The notes beneath the pieces are model-generated. The model did no database searches, was not told where the DNA came from, and worked only from the letters and a program-made list of their open reading frames with translations. DNA of 64,000 bases, from the NCBI GenBank assembly GCA_038209155.1, contig JBBQYA010000001.1, positions 1 to 64,000 of the forward strand, given 5' to 3'. Origin of the DNA: JBBQYA01 sp038209155 (GTDB lineage Bacteria > Bacteroidota > Bacteroidia > Sphingobacteriales > Sphingobacteriaceae). This document shows, piece by piece, positions 18,527 to 27,467 of the stretch (positions are counted from its first letter, which is position 1; each line of letters starts with the position of its first letter). A program made the position numbers and the translations under genes.

Positions 18527-19789
18527 CTATTCGTCTGCAATATCTCGTCCCATGTAAGGCATTACGCATCGAAATCCTAAATATGATTTTGCAGTATCTT
18601 GAAATTCATAAGATCTAGTTCCATTCATTAAATAGTAACCAACGTCTTTCCAAGATCCTCCTCTCACTACTTTACGTTTAAAGTTTTCAGGATCATCCGT
18701 TTTAGCCTCATAGCTGAATGTAGGATTCAAATCATGAACAAATGTGCTTGCAGATTCATCAAAAGATGACGCTGTCCACTCTGCAACATTTCCTGCCATA
18801 TTGTATAATCCATAATCGTTAGGGAAATAAGAATTTACCTTTACAGTGTAGAAACCTCCATCGTCAATGTAATTTCCACGACCAGGTTTGAAATTTGCTA
18901 ATAAACAGCCTTTAGCATTTTTAATATAAGGTCCTCCCCATGGAAAATCTGTTCCTTGTCTGCCACCACGTGCAGCATATTCAAACTGAGTTTCTGTTGG
19001 CAATTCATATTTATTTAAAGAAGCTTCTCCAATTTTAATTTTATAATCGTCATTCAACTTTGTTCTCCAAACGCAGAAAGCACGTGCTTGTCTCCAAGTA
19101 ACGCCTACAACTGGATACTCGTCATAAGCTGGATGCCAAAAATACTTTTCTACCATTGGCTCATTCATAGCATAAGTGAAATCTGCTAGCCAAGTTAAAG
19201 TATCTGGATAGATTTCTACTTTATCCTTTTTAATGAAAGAATTTCTTGGTTTGTCTCTATTAGTTTTTATAGAAGCTTCACGAAAATCTATCCATTGTGG
19301 TTCATAAACCAATTTTTTAGGATCAAATTCTTTTCTACCAAAGATTCTATTATCTTCTTCGTAATAAAGTTCATTTAAAGCGTCCGTATTTTCTGGATCG
19401 CTATAATCTAATTTTTCTTTCCAATTGATCAATTCCTTACCATCATCGGTAGTTGTAATATGGTCTCCACCTAATAATTTGTGCGCAATGGAATCTCTTA
19501 CATAATGCACAAACTGACGATATTCGTTGTTTGTAACTTCGGTTTCGTCCATATAAAATGCACTAATCGTTATTTGGCGGTTTTGAGATGTCATGGAATA
19601 AGCAATGTCCTGATCAGACTGACCGAACAAGAAACTTCCCGATGGCACATAGACCATTCCATAAGGAGTTACGGATTTAAAAGGCTTTCTGCCTTGTACT
19701 CCGATTAGTTCTCCGTTTCCAGAATTTAGCCCGCAGCTTGAAAAAAACAATGCTGTTGCGGATAGTAATGTCAAAATATAACGATTCAT
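18527..19789 (-). CDS. gldK: T9SS outer-membrane lipoprotein GldK
   Basis: A sulfatase-modifying-factor (FGE) fold lipoprotein. The start chosen is the ATG at 19789-19787 (MNRYILTLLSATALFFSSC), which gives a signal peptide with lipobox Cys and 420 residues. A start 57 bases further upstream would put 19 odd residues in front. FGE-fold landmarks include GMVYVPSGSFLFGQ, VTWRQARAFCVWR, ARGGRQGTDFPWG and RGGSWKDVGYYL near the end. It forms rings with GldN. First gld gene after the porP-like gene, with a 220-base AT-rich gap that holds no gene and may carry a promoter. Confidence 0.94.
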   Translation of the reverse strand: MNRYILTLLSATALFFSSCGLNSGNGELIGVQGRKPFKSVTPYGMVYVPSGSFLFGQSDQDIAYSMTSQNRQITISAFYMDETEVTNNEYRQFVHYVRDSIAHKLLGGDHITTTDDGKELINWKEKLDYSDPENTDALNELYYEEDNRIFGRKEFDPKKLVYEPQWIDFREASIKTNRDKPRNSFIKKDKVEIYPDTLTWLADFTYAMNEPMVEKYFWHPAYDEYPVVGVTWRQARAFCVWRTKLNDDYKIKIGEASLNKYELPTETQFEYAARGGRQGTDFPWGGPYIKNAKGCLLANFKPGRGNYIDDGGFYTVKVNSYFPNDYGLYNMAGNVAEWTASSFDESASTFVHDLNPTFSYEAKTDDPENFKRKVVRGGSWKDVGYYLMNGTRSYEFQDTAKSYLGFRCVMPYMGRDIADE

Positions 19790-20009
19790 ATTGATGTTTT
19801 TATAAAAAAATCTTTGTTTAAACCCATTAATTCGAGGCATTTTCAAAATAAAATATAAGCCTAAAGTAATTTTTTTTCTATTATTTCTATAATATTTAAT
19901 TTTTTACTGATTTAGAGGATATTTTGTTTCCAATATTTTAAAATATTTTTTTTGTAAAGAAACATTTTTTTCAAGAAACGATCCTAATAATAAGTTATTG
20001 CTATAGTTT

Positions 20010-20945
20010 TTACAGAAATCTTGGTGTTTTGATAATAATATCAGACTTAATTCTTGGCAATACAAATAAGTCATATCCAAGTGTGATTTCATGACTACCA
20101 TTATTATATGCACTAAGTCCAGATACATTAATATCGTACGAATATCCAAGTCTTATACTTTCTGTAATATTAAGTCCAATTAAGGCACTAATTGCGTCGG
20201 ATGAACGATAGGAAACACCTGCCCAATATTTCTGACGTAGGAAAACATTGGTGTTCAACTCAAATTGAGCTTGGTTCTGAACCTTGATTAAAACCGATGG
20301 TCTGATTTCTACATTAGCGGATAGTGGATAAATATAACCTCCTGTTAGGTAAATATGTCTCGCTAATCGAGAGTCAGTTTCTGATGTGGGAGTAGCTAAT
20401 TTTATTCTGCTTGCATTAATATGAGTAGTAGATAATCCAACATAAAAATTTTCTGCATTATAATATAATCCTAAGCCTGCATCTAAACCAATAGAATTCT
20501 CATTAGAAATTGGAATTCTTGTGTCAGTAGGGTCTACTGCTCTAAGTTGGCTTCCATCTAACGAATTTTGAACCATACCCAATGAAACACCTGCGCTCAA
20601 AGTACCATTTGGCAATTCGTATTTATAGGCATAGTCTGCCATAAAGGATAAGGAATTAGAAAATCCTATATTATCATTAATAATATGAAAACCTATTCCA
20701 CTACTTATAGACTCAAAAGGCTTATGAACACTTATAGTTTGGGTTTCTGGACTGCCTTCTAATCCGACCCACTGATACCTAGTTAAAGCAAATATGCTAA
20801 TCGATTCTTTACTACCAGCTACTGCTGGGTTCAGAACTAAATTATTAAACATAAATTGAGTATACTGAGGATCTTGTTGAGCCTGAGATGTTAAATTAAA
20901 AAGGAGGCAGAAAGAAATTAGAAATAGTGTAAAATTTAACTTCAT
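20010..20945 (-). CDS. PorP/SprF-family T9SS outer membrane protein
   Basis: 311 residues with a signal peptide and the family opening AQQDPQYTQFMFNNLVLNPA, then GLEGSPETQTISVHKP. The alternating beta pattern fits an outer membrane barrel. PorP/SprF proteins work with GldK/GldN and with individual cargo or anchor proteins. Its place directly before gldK gives the order porP-K-L-M-N seen in P. gingivalis, so this is probably the core PorP rather than an adhesin-specific SprF. Confidence 0.9.
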   Translation of the reverse strand: MKLNFTLFLISFCLLFNLTSQAQQDPQYTQFMFNNLVLNPAVAGSKESISIFALTRYQWVGLEGSPETQTISVHKPFESISSGIGFHIINDNIGFSNSLSFMADYAYKYELPNGTLSAGVSLGMVQNSLDGSQLRAVDPTDTRIPISNENSIGLDAGLGLYYNAENFYVGLSTTHINASRIKLATPTSETDSRLARHIYLTGGYIYPLSANVEIRPSVLIKVQNQAQFELNTNVFLRQKYWAGVSYRSSDAISALIGLNITESIRLGYSYDINVSGLSAYNNGSHEITLGYDLFVLPRIKSDIIIKTPRFL

Positions 20946-21086
20946 ATAATATTAAAACTGAATTGTAAATGAAAAAAATGAATATGTAAATTAAAAATTG
21001 TTAACGAAAATTAAATTTCAGAACGCTATATTAATCCTTTAAATTCAATTTTACAAATAATTGATACAAATGATCTTATTTCATTA

Positions 21087-21845
21087 TCACTTATTTACTT
21101 GTTTCACATATTCTTCTATAGCCATGGTCATGGAAGGGATTTTTGGCATAGGAGCCTCGATATCAAGATTTAAGCCTGCATTTAAAACGGCTTTATGGGT
21201 AGTTGAGCCAAAGGCTGCAATACGGGTATTATTTTGGCTAAAATTTGGAAAATTTAAATACAAAGATTTTATTCCAGATGGACTAAAGAAAGCGATCACA
21301 TCGTAATTTACTTCTGCTAAATCAGAAAGATCGCTACAAACTGTTTTATAGATAATTGCTTCTGCAAATTCAAAACCATTTTCTGACAAAAATTTAGTAA
21401 CATCTACTTGGCGAACATCTGAGCAAGGAAACAAAAATTTTTCGGTTTTATGCTTTTTCAGAATTTCTAAAAGTTCTGGCATGGTTTGATTCCCAAAAAA
21501 TATTTTTCGTTTTCTGAACTGTACATATTTTTGCAAATACATGGCCGTAGATTCTGTAATACAAAAATATTTCATCGAAGTAGGCACTTCAAACCTCATT
21601 TCATTGCAAATTCTAAAATAATGATCGATTGAATTTCTACTGTTGAAAATTACAGCTGTAAAATCTCCAGGATGAATTTTATCTTTCCTAAAATCTTTTG
21701 CAGCAATTCCTTCTACATGAATAAATGGGCGAAAATCAACCTTTAAATTAAATTTTTTTGCCAAATCGTAATAGGGTGATTTGTCCGTGTCGGGCTTTGG
21801 CTGGGTAATTAAGATACTTTTTACTTTTCCTTTGTAGACAGGCAT
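21087..21845 (-). CDS. hemD: Uroporphyrinogen-III synthase
   Basis: A haem-pathway enzyme that closes and inverts ring D of hydroxymethylbilane. The HemD fold is recognisable from SILITQPKPDTDKSPYYDLA near the start, DFTAVIFNSRNSIDHYF, YCITES-like FCITESTAMYL, and DVIAFFSPSGIKSLYL with IAAFGSTTHKAV. HemD is poorly conserved, so the call rests on these together. The ATG at 21845 is chosen. A TTG 21 bases upstream is possible. It follows the DUF4271 gene by 38 bases. Confidence 0.85.
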   Translation of the reverse strand: MPVYKGKVKSILITQPKPDTDKSPYYDLAKKFNLKVDFRPFIHVEGIAAKDFRKDKIHPGDFTAVIFNSRNSIDHYFRICNEMRFEVPTSMKYFCITESTAMYLQKYVQFRKRKIFFGNQTMPELLEILKKHKTEKFLFPCSDVRQVDVTKFLSENGFEFAEAIIYKTVCSDLSDLAEVNYDVIAFFSPSGIKSLYLNFPNFSQNNTRIAAFGSTTHKAVLNAGLNLDIEAPMPKIPSMTMAIEEYVKQVNK

Positions 21846-21883
21846 AGAAAATTTAACGTCAATCAATACTTGCTTGAAAAATT

Positions 21884-22936
21884 TTACCTAAATACTTTTA
21901 CAAATAATAGTATAGGCAATATTTCCAGCGTGCAAAGATAAATAATTAAATACACTATTGGCAATCTAAAATTGGAAAGAATGAAAATCGCTGCTCGTAC
22001 TAATTGATATATAAATAATATAGCCACTAAAATTGTGAAAATTATGGGCATATAAACAGATATGTTGCTTGGAGCATATGTGTAAATCAATAATAATGGA
22101 ATGAAAATTAAACTAAAAAGAGTGTTTACAATATTAATTACCATTAAATATGAATTTATTGGCTTTTCGGTTTCAAACAAAATTCCTGAAACTTTTAATA
22201 CCAACACTTTACCTAAATAATAAATGGATAAAATAATTATAAAATAAACGAAGCGGCTAAATTGTTGATATCCAATATTCCATTGATAATAATTACTTAT
22301 GTTGTAAAGTAATAAGCCTCCAGAAAGCAAGAAAAGTAAAAACAGAAATAGTGTAGAAATCGAATAAATAATGCTATCATCTCTGGATACTTGGGTTATG
22401 GTTCTATCTTTTAAAAAACCAGCAGTAAGTAATTCATAGTTTTTATTGAAAGCCTTGGTAATGAAAATTACGAGTGCGGCCATAAATAAAAACAAAAAAG
22501 TTATCCAATCCGATTTTTTTGGTCTTTCAACGTGCAAATTAGGATTTCCAGAACGATCAATCTTCTTAGGTAATCTTGTATAATCGTAAGAATCGTTTCT
22601 GAATTGCTCAAAGTATTTATCTCTAAATCTTTCTTTTACGGTAAACACTGAATCAGCGCCTGTCAAGTAAGTTAGATCGTACTGGATATTGCTGGAATCT
22701 ACACTATTTGAATCTAAGATGGAAGGTAAAAAATTTGAGGCTGATTTTTTGGCTTTAATTGATTTTATGGATGTTGGAATACTTTCTATAGTTACAGATT
22801 TTACTTCTGATTTAATTAAGGTATCAAAATCAAAAGCAGGAGGTCCAATAATTGTAGTATCCTGATTAAATATTGCACAAGATATTGAAACAGAAACAAA
22901 TAAGAGAAAAATTGTAAAAAAAATCTTATTCATCAA
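21884..22936 (-). CDS. DUF4271 integral membrane protein
   Basis: 350 residues: a signal-like N-terminus, about 110 polar residues, then five to six membrane helices (about 142-160, 190-212, 225-245, 265-285, 293-315, 325-345). This is the layout of the DUF4271 proteins that are found beside hemD in Bacteroidota. Function is unknown. It lies 8 bases after the BamA-like gene, so the three genes are probably one transcript. Confidence 0.8.
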   Translation of the reverse strand: MMNKIFFTIFLLFVSVSISCAIFNQDTTIIGPPAFDFDTLIKSEVKSVTIESIPTSIKSIKAKKSASNFLPSILDSNSVDSSNIQYDLTYLTGADSVFTVKERFRDKYFEQFRNDSYDYTRLPKKIDRSGNPNLHVERPKKSDWITFLFLFMAALVIFITKAFNKNYELLTAGFLKDRTITQVSRDDSIIYSISTLFLFLLFLLSGGLLLYNISNYYQWNIGYQQFSRFVYFIIILSIYYLGKVLVLKVSGILFETEKPINSYLMVINIVNTLFSLIFIPLLLIYTYAPSNISVYMPIIFTILVAILFIYQLVRAAIFILSNFRLPIVYLIIYLCTLEILPILLFVKVFR

Positions 22937-22944
22937 TAGTAAAT

Positions 22945-24681
22945 TCAGAAATAACTAATAAGCCCAAAATGGATTTTTCCTGTTTGCAAACTTAATGGAA
23001 TTTTTGCTTGTTTGCCTAAAGCATAACTTAAAGAAAATATTCCTGCTTTGGTTTGGAAACTAATTCCACTGCCTATAGAATATAAAAACCTAGATATTTG
23101 CTGATTTCTACTGAAATTTTCAAAATAAGCAGGGCTCACAAAACCAAAAAGAAAAGAATTCTGCTCTAATAAATATCTATATTCTAAAGTTCCAATTATA
23201 AATGCATTTGTTGGTATTGATAGTTCATCAAATCCTCTCAAATCCCTATTTCCACCTATTCTAAATAATTCATTTTCAAATATTTGTTCTGAAATCAAAA
23301 AACCATTGTTTAAGCCCAATCTAAGTGTACTTCGCCTACCAAGTGGAGTGTAATAATCGGTATTTAAGGTAATTAAATACTGACTGGTTTCTAATTTTAA
23401 GGTATCGTATAAAATGGACGGCAGATCTCCATTTTTCTTTATTTTTTTATTACCAACAGAAACAGAAGAGTTTAAAGTGATCCCCTTTCTTGGATTTAGC
23501 CGATAATCAAGATTTTCTATTCGGACCGAAATACCATAAGCAGTGTAGTTAACATCAGCAAAAACAGGTAAACTCTGTAAATTTTTGTATTGAGAAGTAG
23601 AAAGAAGGGAAGAATTTTTTGATCGCACAAAAACTTTTACATAATTGCCCCCCGACAATAAATATTGAAATCCTAATTCCCTAATTAGGTCCAAAAACAA
23701 AGTATCTCGTTTAAAAATTTCCAGTCTAGCATCAATACCTAGAGGAAGCCGAAATAAGTATGGATAAACAACATTTAACTTTATTTCTTGTGATTGATCG
23801 GGTTGAAATTTTGCAGTAATATCTAATAACTCTGCCTGTTTAAATGCATTTAATAATTTTAGTCTTACATCTCCAGTCAGTATTAAATTACTTTTCCCAA
23901 CATTTTCGTTTTGCAAAAAACCAATAATTCCGTCAAATTGGTTTGCGTTCTGTTTTTCTGGAAATAAATTTATTTTTACTTTGTCTTGTATAAAAATCAG
24001 TTCTGCATCTCTTTTTTGTTTTAGAAATGAAAGTTCTGAAACTCGAGACCGAATAGCATTAATCAAATTTTGATTGTAAATGTCTCCTTTCTTAATTCCA
24101 ATGTATGATTCTAAATAGGTATTTGAAATTACCTTTTCGCCTATCAGTCTTACTGTATCAATCCTAAATAAATCTCTTTTTTCTATTTGAATAACGGCAG
24201 AAACTTTATTTTGAGAAATTTGCACACTGTCCAAATGAATGCTTGCAAATGGAAAACCATGGTTTTCATAATAAGAAAGAAGTTTGATTGTTAATTTTTC
24301 ATAGTTGGCAAAACTAAACGGTTTATTTTGAAAGAATTTTGTCTTGAAACCGCTTAATCTAATTGCATCTTGACTTAAATTACCTTTACCAATTGATATC
24401 CATTTGTATTTATCACCAATCGAAATAAAAACTGTTTTTAAATAATTATCGGTTTTGGTTGAGTCGATATTTATGCTTGGAAACCCTGCAACCTGATATC
24501 TGTAAATGATTGATAAAATTTCTTCTTCTCGCTTGAGAGAATCATCAAAAGTAGTTTCTGATTTTAATTTTAAAAAAAACGTTGGATCGCAACAGAATTC
24601 CGTTTTTAACAAAAATTTTTTTTGTGCAAAAGTACTCCACGAAGAAAACATGAAACAGAATATTAGAATCCTAAACAACAT
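22945..24681 (-). CDS. BamA/TamA-like outer membrane protein
   Basis: 578 residues with a signal peptide, two POTRA-like regions (about 140-240, including RIDTVRLIGEKVISNTYLES) and a C-terminal beta barrel. The barrel has the family motif FRIGGNRDLRGFDE and ends in an aromatic (HFGLISYF), as outer membrane barrels do. It is shorter than BamA, so a TamA-type or surface-antigen-family transporter is more likely than the main insertase. The substrate is unknown. Confidence 0.82.
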   Translation of the reverse strand: MLFRILIFCFMFSSWSTFAQKKFLLKTEFCCDPTFFLKLKSETTFDDSLKREEEILSIIYRYQVAGFPSINIDSTKTDNYLKTVFISIGDKYKWISIGKGNLSQDAIRLSGFKTKFFQNKPFSFANYEKLTIKLLSYYENHGFPFASIHLDSVQISQNKVSAVIQIEKRDLFRIDTVRLIGEKVISNTYLESYIGIKKGDIYNQNLINAIRSRVSELSFLKQKRDAELIFIQDKVKINLFPEKQNANQFDGIIGFLQNENVGKSNLILTGDVRLKLLNAFKQAELLDITAKFQPDQSQEIKLNVVYPYLFRLPLGIDARLEIFKRDTLFLDLIRELGFQYLLSGGNYVKVFVRSKNSSLLSTSQYKNLQSLPVFADVNYTAYGISVRIENLDYRLNPRKGITLNSSVSVGNKKIKKNGDLPSILYDTLKLETSQYLITLNTDYYTPLGRRSTLRLGLNNGFLISEQIFENELFRIGGNRDLRGFDELSIPTNAFIIGTLEYRYLLEQNSFLFGFVSPAYFENFSRNQQISRFLYSIGSGISFQTKAGIFSLSYALGKQAKIPLSLQTGKIHFGLISYF

Positions 24682-24722
24682 ATTATAAATACAAAGGATT
24701 AATATTTACTAATGCTAATGTA

Positions 24723-24730
24723 TACTTTTG
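24723..24730 (+). promoter_or_regulatory. Possible -7 element right before hemW
   Basis: TACTTTTG matches TAnnTTTG and ends four bases before the hemW ATG. No clear TTG lies at -33. If used, transcription would begin at or next to the start codon. Confidence 0.3.
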
Positions 24731-24734
24731 ACCC

Positions 24735-25862
24735 ATGGCTGGAATTTATTTGCATATACCTTTTTGTAAAAAAGCTTGTCATTACTGTGATTTTCATTTT
24801 TCTACTTCGCTTAAAAACAGATACGAGATGGCGAATGCTTTAGTATCGGAGTTAAAAATGCAAAAAGATTATTTGGGTAAAGAATCAATAGGAAGTATTT
24901 ATTTTGGAGGTGGAACTCCCTCTGTTTTTTCTGCTGATCAAATTCAACTTATTTTAGATGCTATTTATTCCCACTTCAACGTAGAAAATGTTGTAGAAAT
25001 TACATTAGAAGCTAATCCGGATGATTTGACCAAAGAATACTTAAAAGAATTAAAAACCACCCATGTTAATAGATTAAGTGTTGGAATTCAATCTTTTTAT
25101 GATGAAGATTTAAATTGGATGAATCGGGCACATACTGCAAAAGAAGGTTTAGAAGCTATAAAACGATCTCAAGATGTTGGATTATCGAATATTACAACAG
25201 ATTTAATTTATGGATTTCAATTATTAACAGATAAAAAGTGGTTATTTAATTTAGAACAGATAAATAATCTTCAAATCAATCATCTTTCTTGTTATAACTT
25301 GACTGTTGAAAAAGGTACAGCTCTTCAAAATCAAATAAAAAAAGGTCAATCCAAAGCACTAATAGATGAAGATGGAGCAAGACAATTTGAAATAGGATTG
25401 GACTATTTAACAAAAAATAATTTTGAGCAATATGAAATTTCAAGTTTTTGCAAAGAACATCATTACTCAAAACATAATTCTAATTATTGGAAAGGGATTT
25501 CCTATTTAGGAATTGGCCCATCAGCCCACTCTTTTAATGGAAAAGAAAGACAATGGAATATCGCAAATAATAATAAATATTTAGAATCAATAAATTTATT
25601 AAAAGTGCCATTTGAATTTGAAAAACTAACTATTTCTCAACAATTTAATGAATATATCATGTTGGGATTAAGAACAAAATGGGGAATTAATTTAAATGAA
25701 ATTAATGAAAAGTTTGGAAATGAAATATTTAATCAACTTAAAAAAGAATCCAAATCCTATTTAAATAATGGTTTGATTCTAGAGAAAAACGATATTCTAA
25801 GTTTAAGCAAAAAAGGAAAATTATTAGCGGATCAAATAGCTTCTGATTTATTTATTATTTAA
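24735..25862 (+). CDS. hemW: HemW-type radical SAM protein (haem chaperone / coproporphyrinogen oxidase-like)
   Basis: 375 residues. The [4Fe-4S] motif CKKACHYCDF (CxxxCxxC) lies at residues 11-19 in the canonical opening MAGIYLHIPFC, which fixes the start. Also present are GGGTPSVFSADQ, ITLEANPDDLT and RLSVGIQSFYDEDL. The C-terminal HemN-like domain shows MLGLRTKWGI. The absence of an N-terminal extension places it with HemW, a haem-binding protein, rather than HemN. It starts a plus-strand operon divergent from the BamA-like gene. Confidence 0.9.
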   Translation: MAGIYLHIPFCKKACHYCDFHFSTSLKNRYEMANALVSELKMQKDYLGKESIGSIYFGGGTPSVFSADQIQLILDAIYSHFNVENVVEITLEANPDDLTKEYLKELKTTHVNRLSVGIQSFYDEDLNWMNRAHTAKEGLEAIKRSQDVGLSNITTDLIYGFQLLTDKKWLFNLEQINNLQINHLSCYNLTVEKGTALQNQIKKGQSKALIDEDGARQFEIGLDYLTKNNFEQYEISSFCKEHHYSKHNSNYWKGISYLGIGPSAHSFNGKERQWNIANNNKYLESINLLKVPFEFEKLTISQQFNEYIMLGLRTKWGINLNEINEKFGNEIFNQLKKESKSYLNNGLILEKNDILSLSKKGKLLADQIASDLFII

Positions 25863-25871
25863 TTTTTATTT

Positions 25872-26621
25872 ATGATTCTAACATTCGATTACAAAGAAAA
25901 ACAATTTAGTTTTGATAGTAATAAACCATTAGACATTTCTATTCCGATGAATTCTGGAATCAAAAATCCAAATGCATTTTATATTCCAGAACCTGAATTT
26001 TCACCATTAAAAGTTGGAAATTTTGTTGGTTCAATTATAAAAGGAGGAAGTGCAAATTGTGAGAAATTAATAATTTATCCTCATGGAAATGGTACTCATA
26101 CAGAATGTATTGGTCATATTTCGATAGAAAAAAACACAATCAACAAAAGCTTAAAAACCTTTTTATTTAAAGCTGAATTAATTTCTATAGAACCTTTTTT
26201 AATGATAAATGGGGATTTAATTATTTTAAAAGAACAGGTTGAAGAATTAATTAAAAATTTAAAATGTGATGCATTAGTTATTCGAACTTTACCAAATGAT
26301 GAAAATAAATTTGGGAAAAATTACTCAGGAAAAAATCCAGCCTATCTACATAGAAATGCAGCAAAATATATTCGAGAATCGGGAATCAAACATTTATTGT
26401 TGGATTTACCATCAGTAGATAGAGAAGAAGATCATGGAGAATTACTAGCACACCATCAATTTTGGAATTACCCAGAAGAAAAAGAATCAGATAAAACAAT
26501 TACCGAATTAATATTTGTTTCTGATGAAATACAAGATGGTAGTTATTTATTAAATCTTCAAATTGCAAGTTTAGAATCAGATGCAAGTCCTTCTAAACCA
26601 ATATTATATTTATTACAATGA
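25872..26621 (+). CDS. Cyclase-family metal hydrolase
   Basis: 249 residues of the cyclase/kynurenine formamidase-like family. The metal-binding motif is HGNGTHTECIGHI near residues 75-87 (the family pattern HxGTHxDxxxH, here with Glu replacing Asp). LLLDLPSVDREEDHGELLAHHQFW supplies the later His/Asp residues. Substrate cannot be told. Kynurenine formamidase is only one possibility. It follows hemW by 9 bases and overlaps the SDR gene by 4, so they are translationally coupled. Confidence 0.8.
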   Translation: MILTFDYKEKQFSFDSNKPLDISIPMNSGIKNPNAFYIPEPEFSPLKVGNFVGSIIKGGSANCEKLIIYPHGNGTHTECIGHISIEKNTINKSLKTFLFKAELISIEPFLMINGDLIILKEQVEELIKNLKCDALVIRTLPNDENKFGKNYSGKNPAYLHRNAAKYIRESGIKHLLLDLPSVDREEDHGELLAHHQFWNYPEEKESDKTITELIFVSDEIQDGSYLLNLQIASLESDASPSKPILYLLQ

Positions 26622-27415
26622 ATGAATTTTTTAAAAATAAAATAGTTTGGATTACAGGTGCTTCTTCTGGCATTGGAGAGGCTTTGGTAATTGAATTGAA
26701 TAGATTAGGGGCAAAATTAATTATATCATCAAGAAATAGAGAAGCACTTTATAAAGTAAAAAACAAATGCCAAAAAATTGTAGATGTACATGTGCATCCC
26801 TTAGATTTAGAAAATTACACTCTTTTAGAAAATAAAACCCAAGAAGCACTGAAAATATTTGGGAAAATAGATATAATAGTTCACTCTGGAGGGCTGAGCC
26901 AAAGAGCAACCGCAATGGAAACCACCTTAGAAACCAATAAAAAAATTATGGATATTAATTTTTTTGGAACTATAGCCATTACACATTCATTATTACCTTC
27001 TATGCTGAAAAATAATTCAGGGCAAATTGTAGTAATAAGTAGTTTGGTTGGTAAATTCGGAACTCCCAAGAGATCTGCATATTCTGCGTCAAAACATGCA
27101 TTACACGGTTATTTCGATTCTTTGCGAGCAGAAATTTATGTAAGTAATGTTTCCATTACGATTGTCTGTCCAGGTTTTATAAAAACTAAACTTTCATTTA
27201 ACGCACTTTTAGGAGATGGGCAATTGCAAAACAAAATGGATGATGCACAGGAAAATGGAATGCTACCAGAAGATTGTGCAAAAAGAATTTTAATTGCAGT
27301 TCAATTAAAAAAACAAGAAGTTTATATCGGTGGAAAAGAAGTTTATGGCGTTTATCTGAAACGATTTTTTCCATATTGGTTTTCTAAAATTGTAAGAAAA
27401 GCAAGGGTTGTTTGA
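26618..27415 (+). CDS. Short-chain dehydrogenase/reductase
   Basis: 265 residues. The NAD(P)-binding TGASSGIG motif is at 14-21, VHSGGLS is in place of the NAG motif, and the catalytic Ser/Tyr/Lys are in VISSLVG and YSASKHALHGY. The C-terminal hydrophobic end (YLKRFFPYWFSKIVRK) resembles the DHRS7-like group, which associates with membranes. Substrate unknown. Ends just before a shared terminator. Confidence 0.88.
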   Translation: MNEFFKNKIVWITGASSGIGEALVIELNRLGAKLIISSRNREALYKVKNKCQKIVDVHVHPLDLENYTLLENKTQEALKIFGKIDIIVHSGGLSQRATAMETTLETNKKIMDINFFGTIAITHSLLPSMLKNNSGQIVVISSLVGKFGTPKRSAYSASKHALHGYFDSLRAEIYVSNVSITIVCPGFIKTKLSFNALLGDGQLQNKMDDAQENGMLPEDCAKRILIAVQLKKQEVYIGGKEVYGVYLKRFFPYWFSKIVRKARVV

Positions 27416-27452
27416 AAAAAAAAGTCCTGAATTCTATTTCAGGACTTTTTTA
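27414..27452. terminator. Bidirectional terminator
   Basis: AAAGTCCTGAA (27421-27431) pairs with TTCAGGACTTT (27438-27448) around a six-base loop, with A and T runs on either side. It serves the convergent SDR and cytochrome/monooxygenase genes. Confidence 0.85.
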
Positions 27453-27467
27453 AATAATCTACTAAAT

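Noticed and set aside
19904..20149. Minus-strand open frame over the porP/gldK gap
   Set aside because: It overlaps the end of the porP-like gene in another frame and has no recognisable protein. The 19920-19965 AT-rich palindrome there lacks a T run in the right direction.
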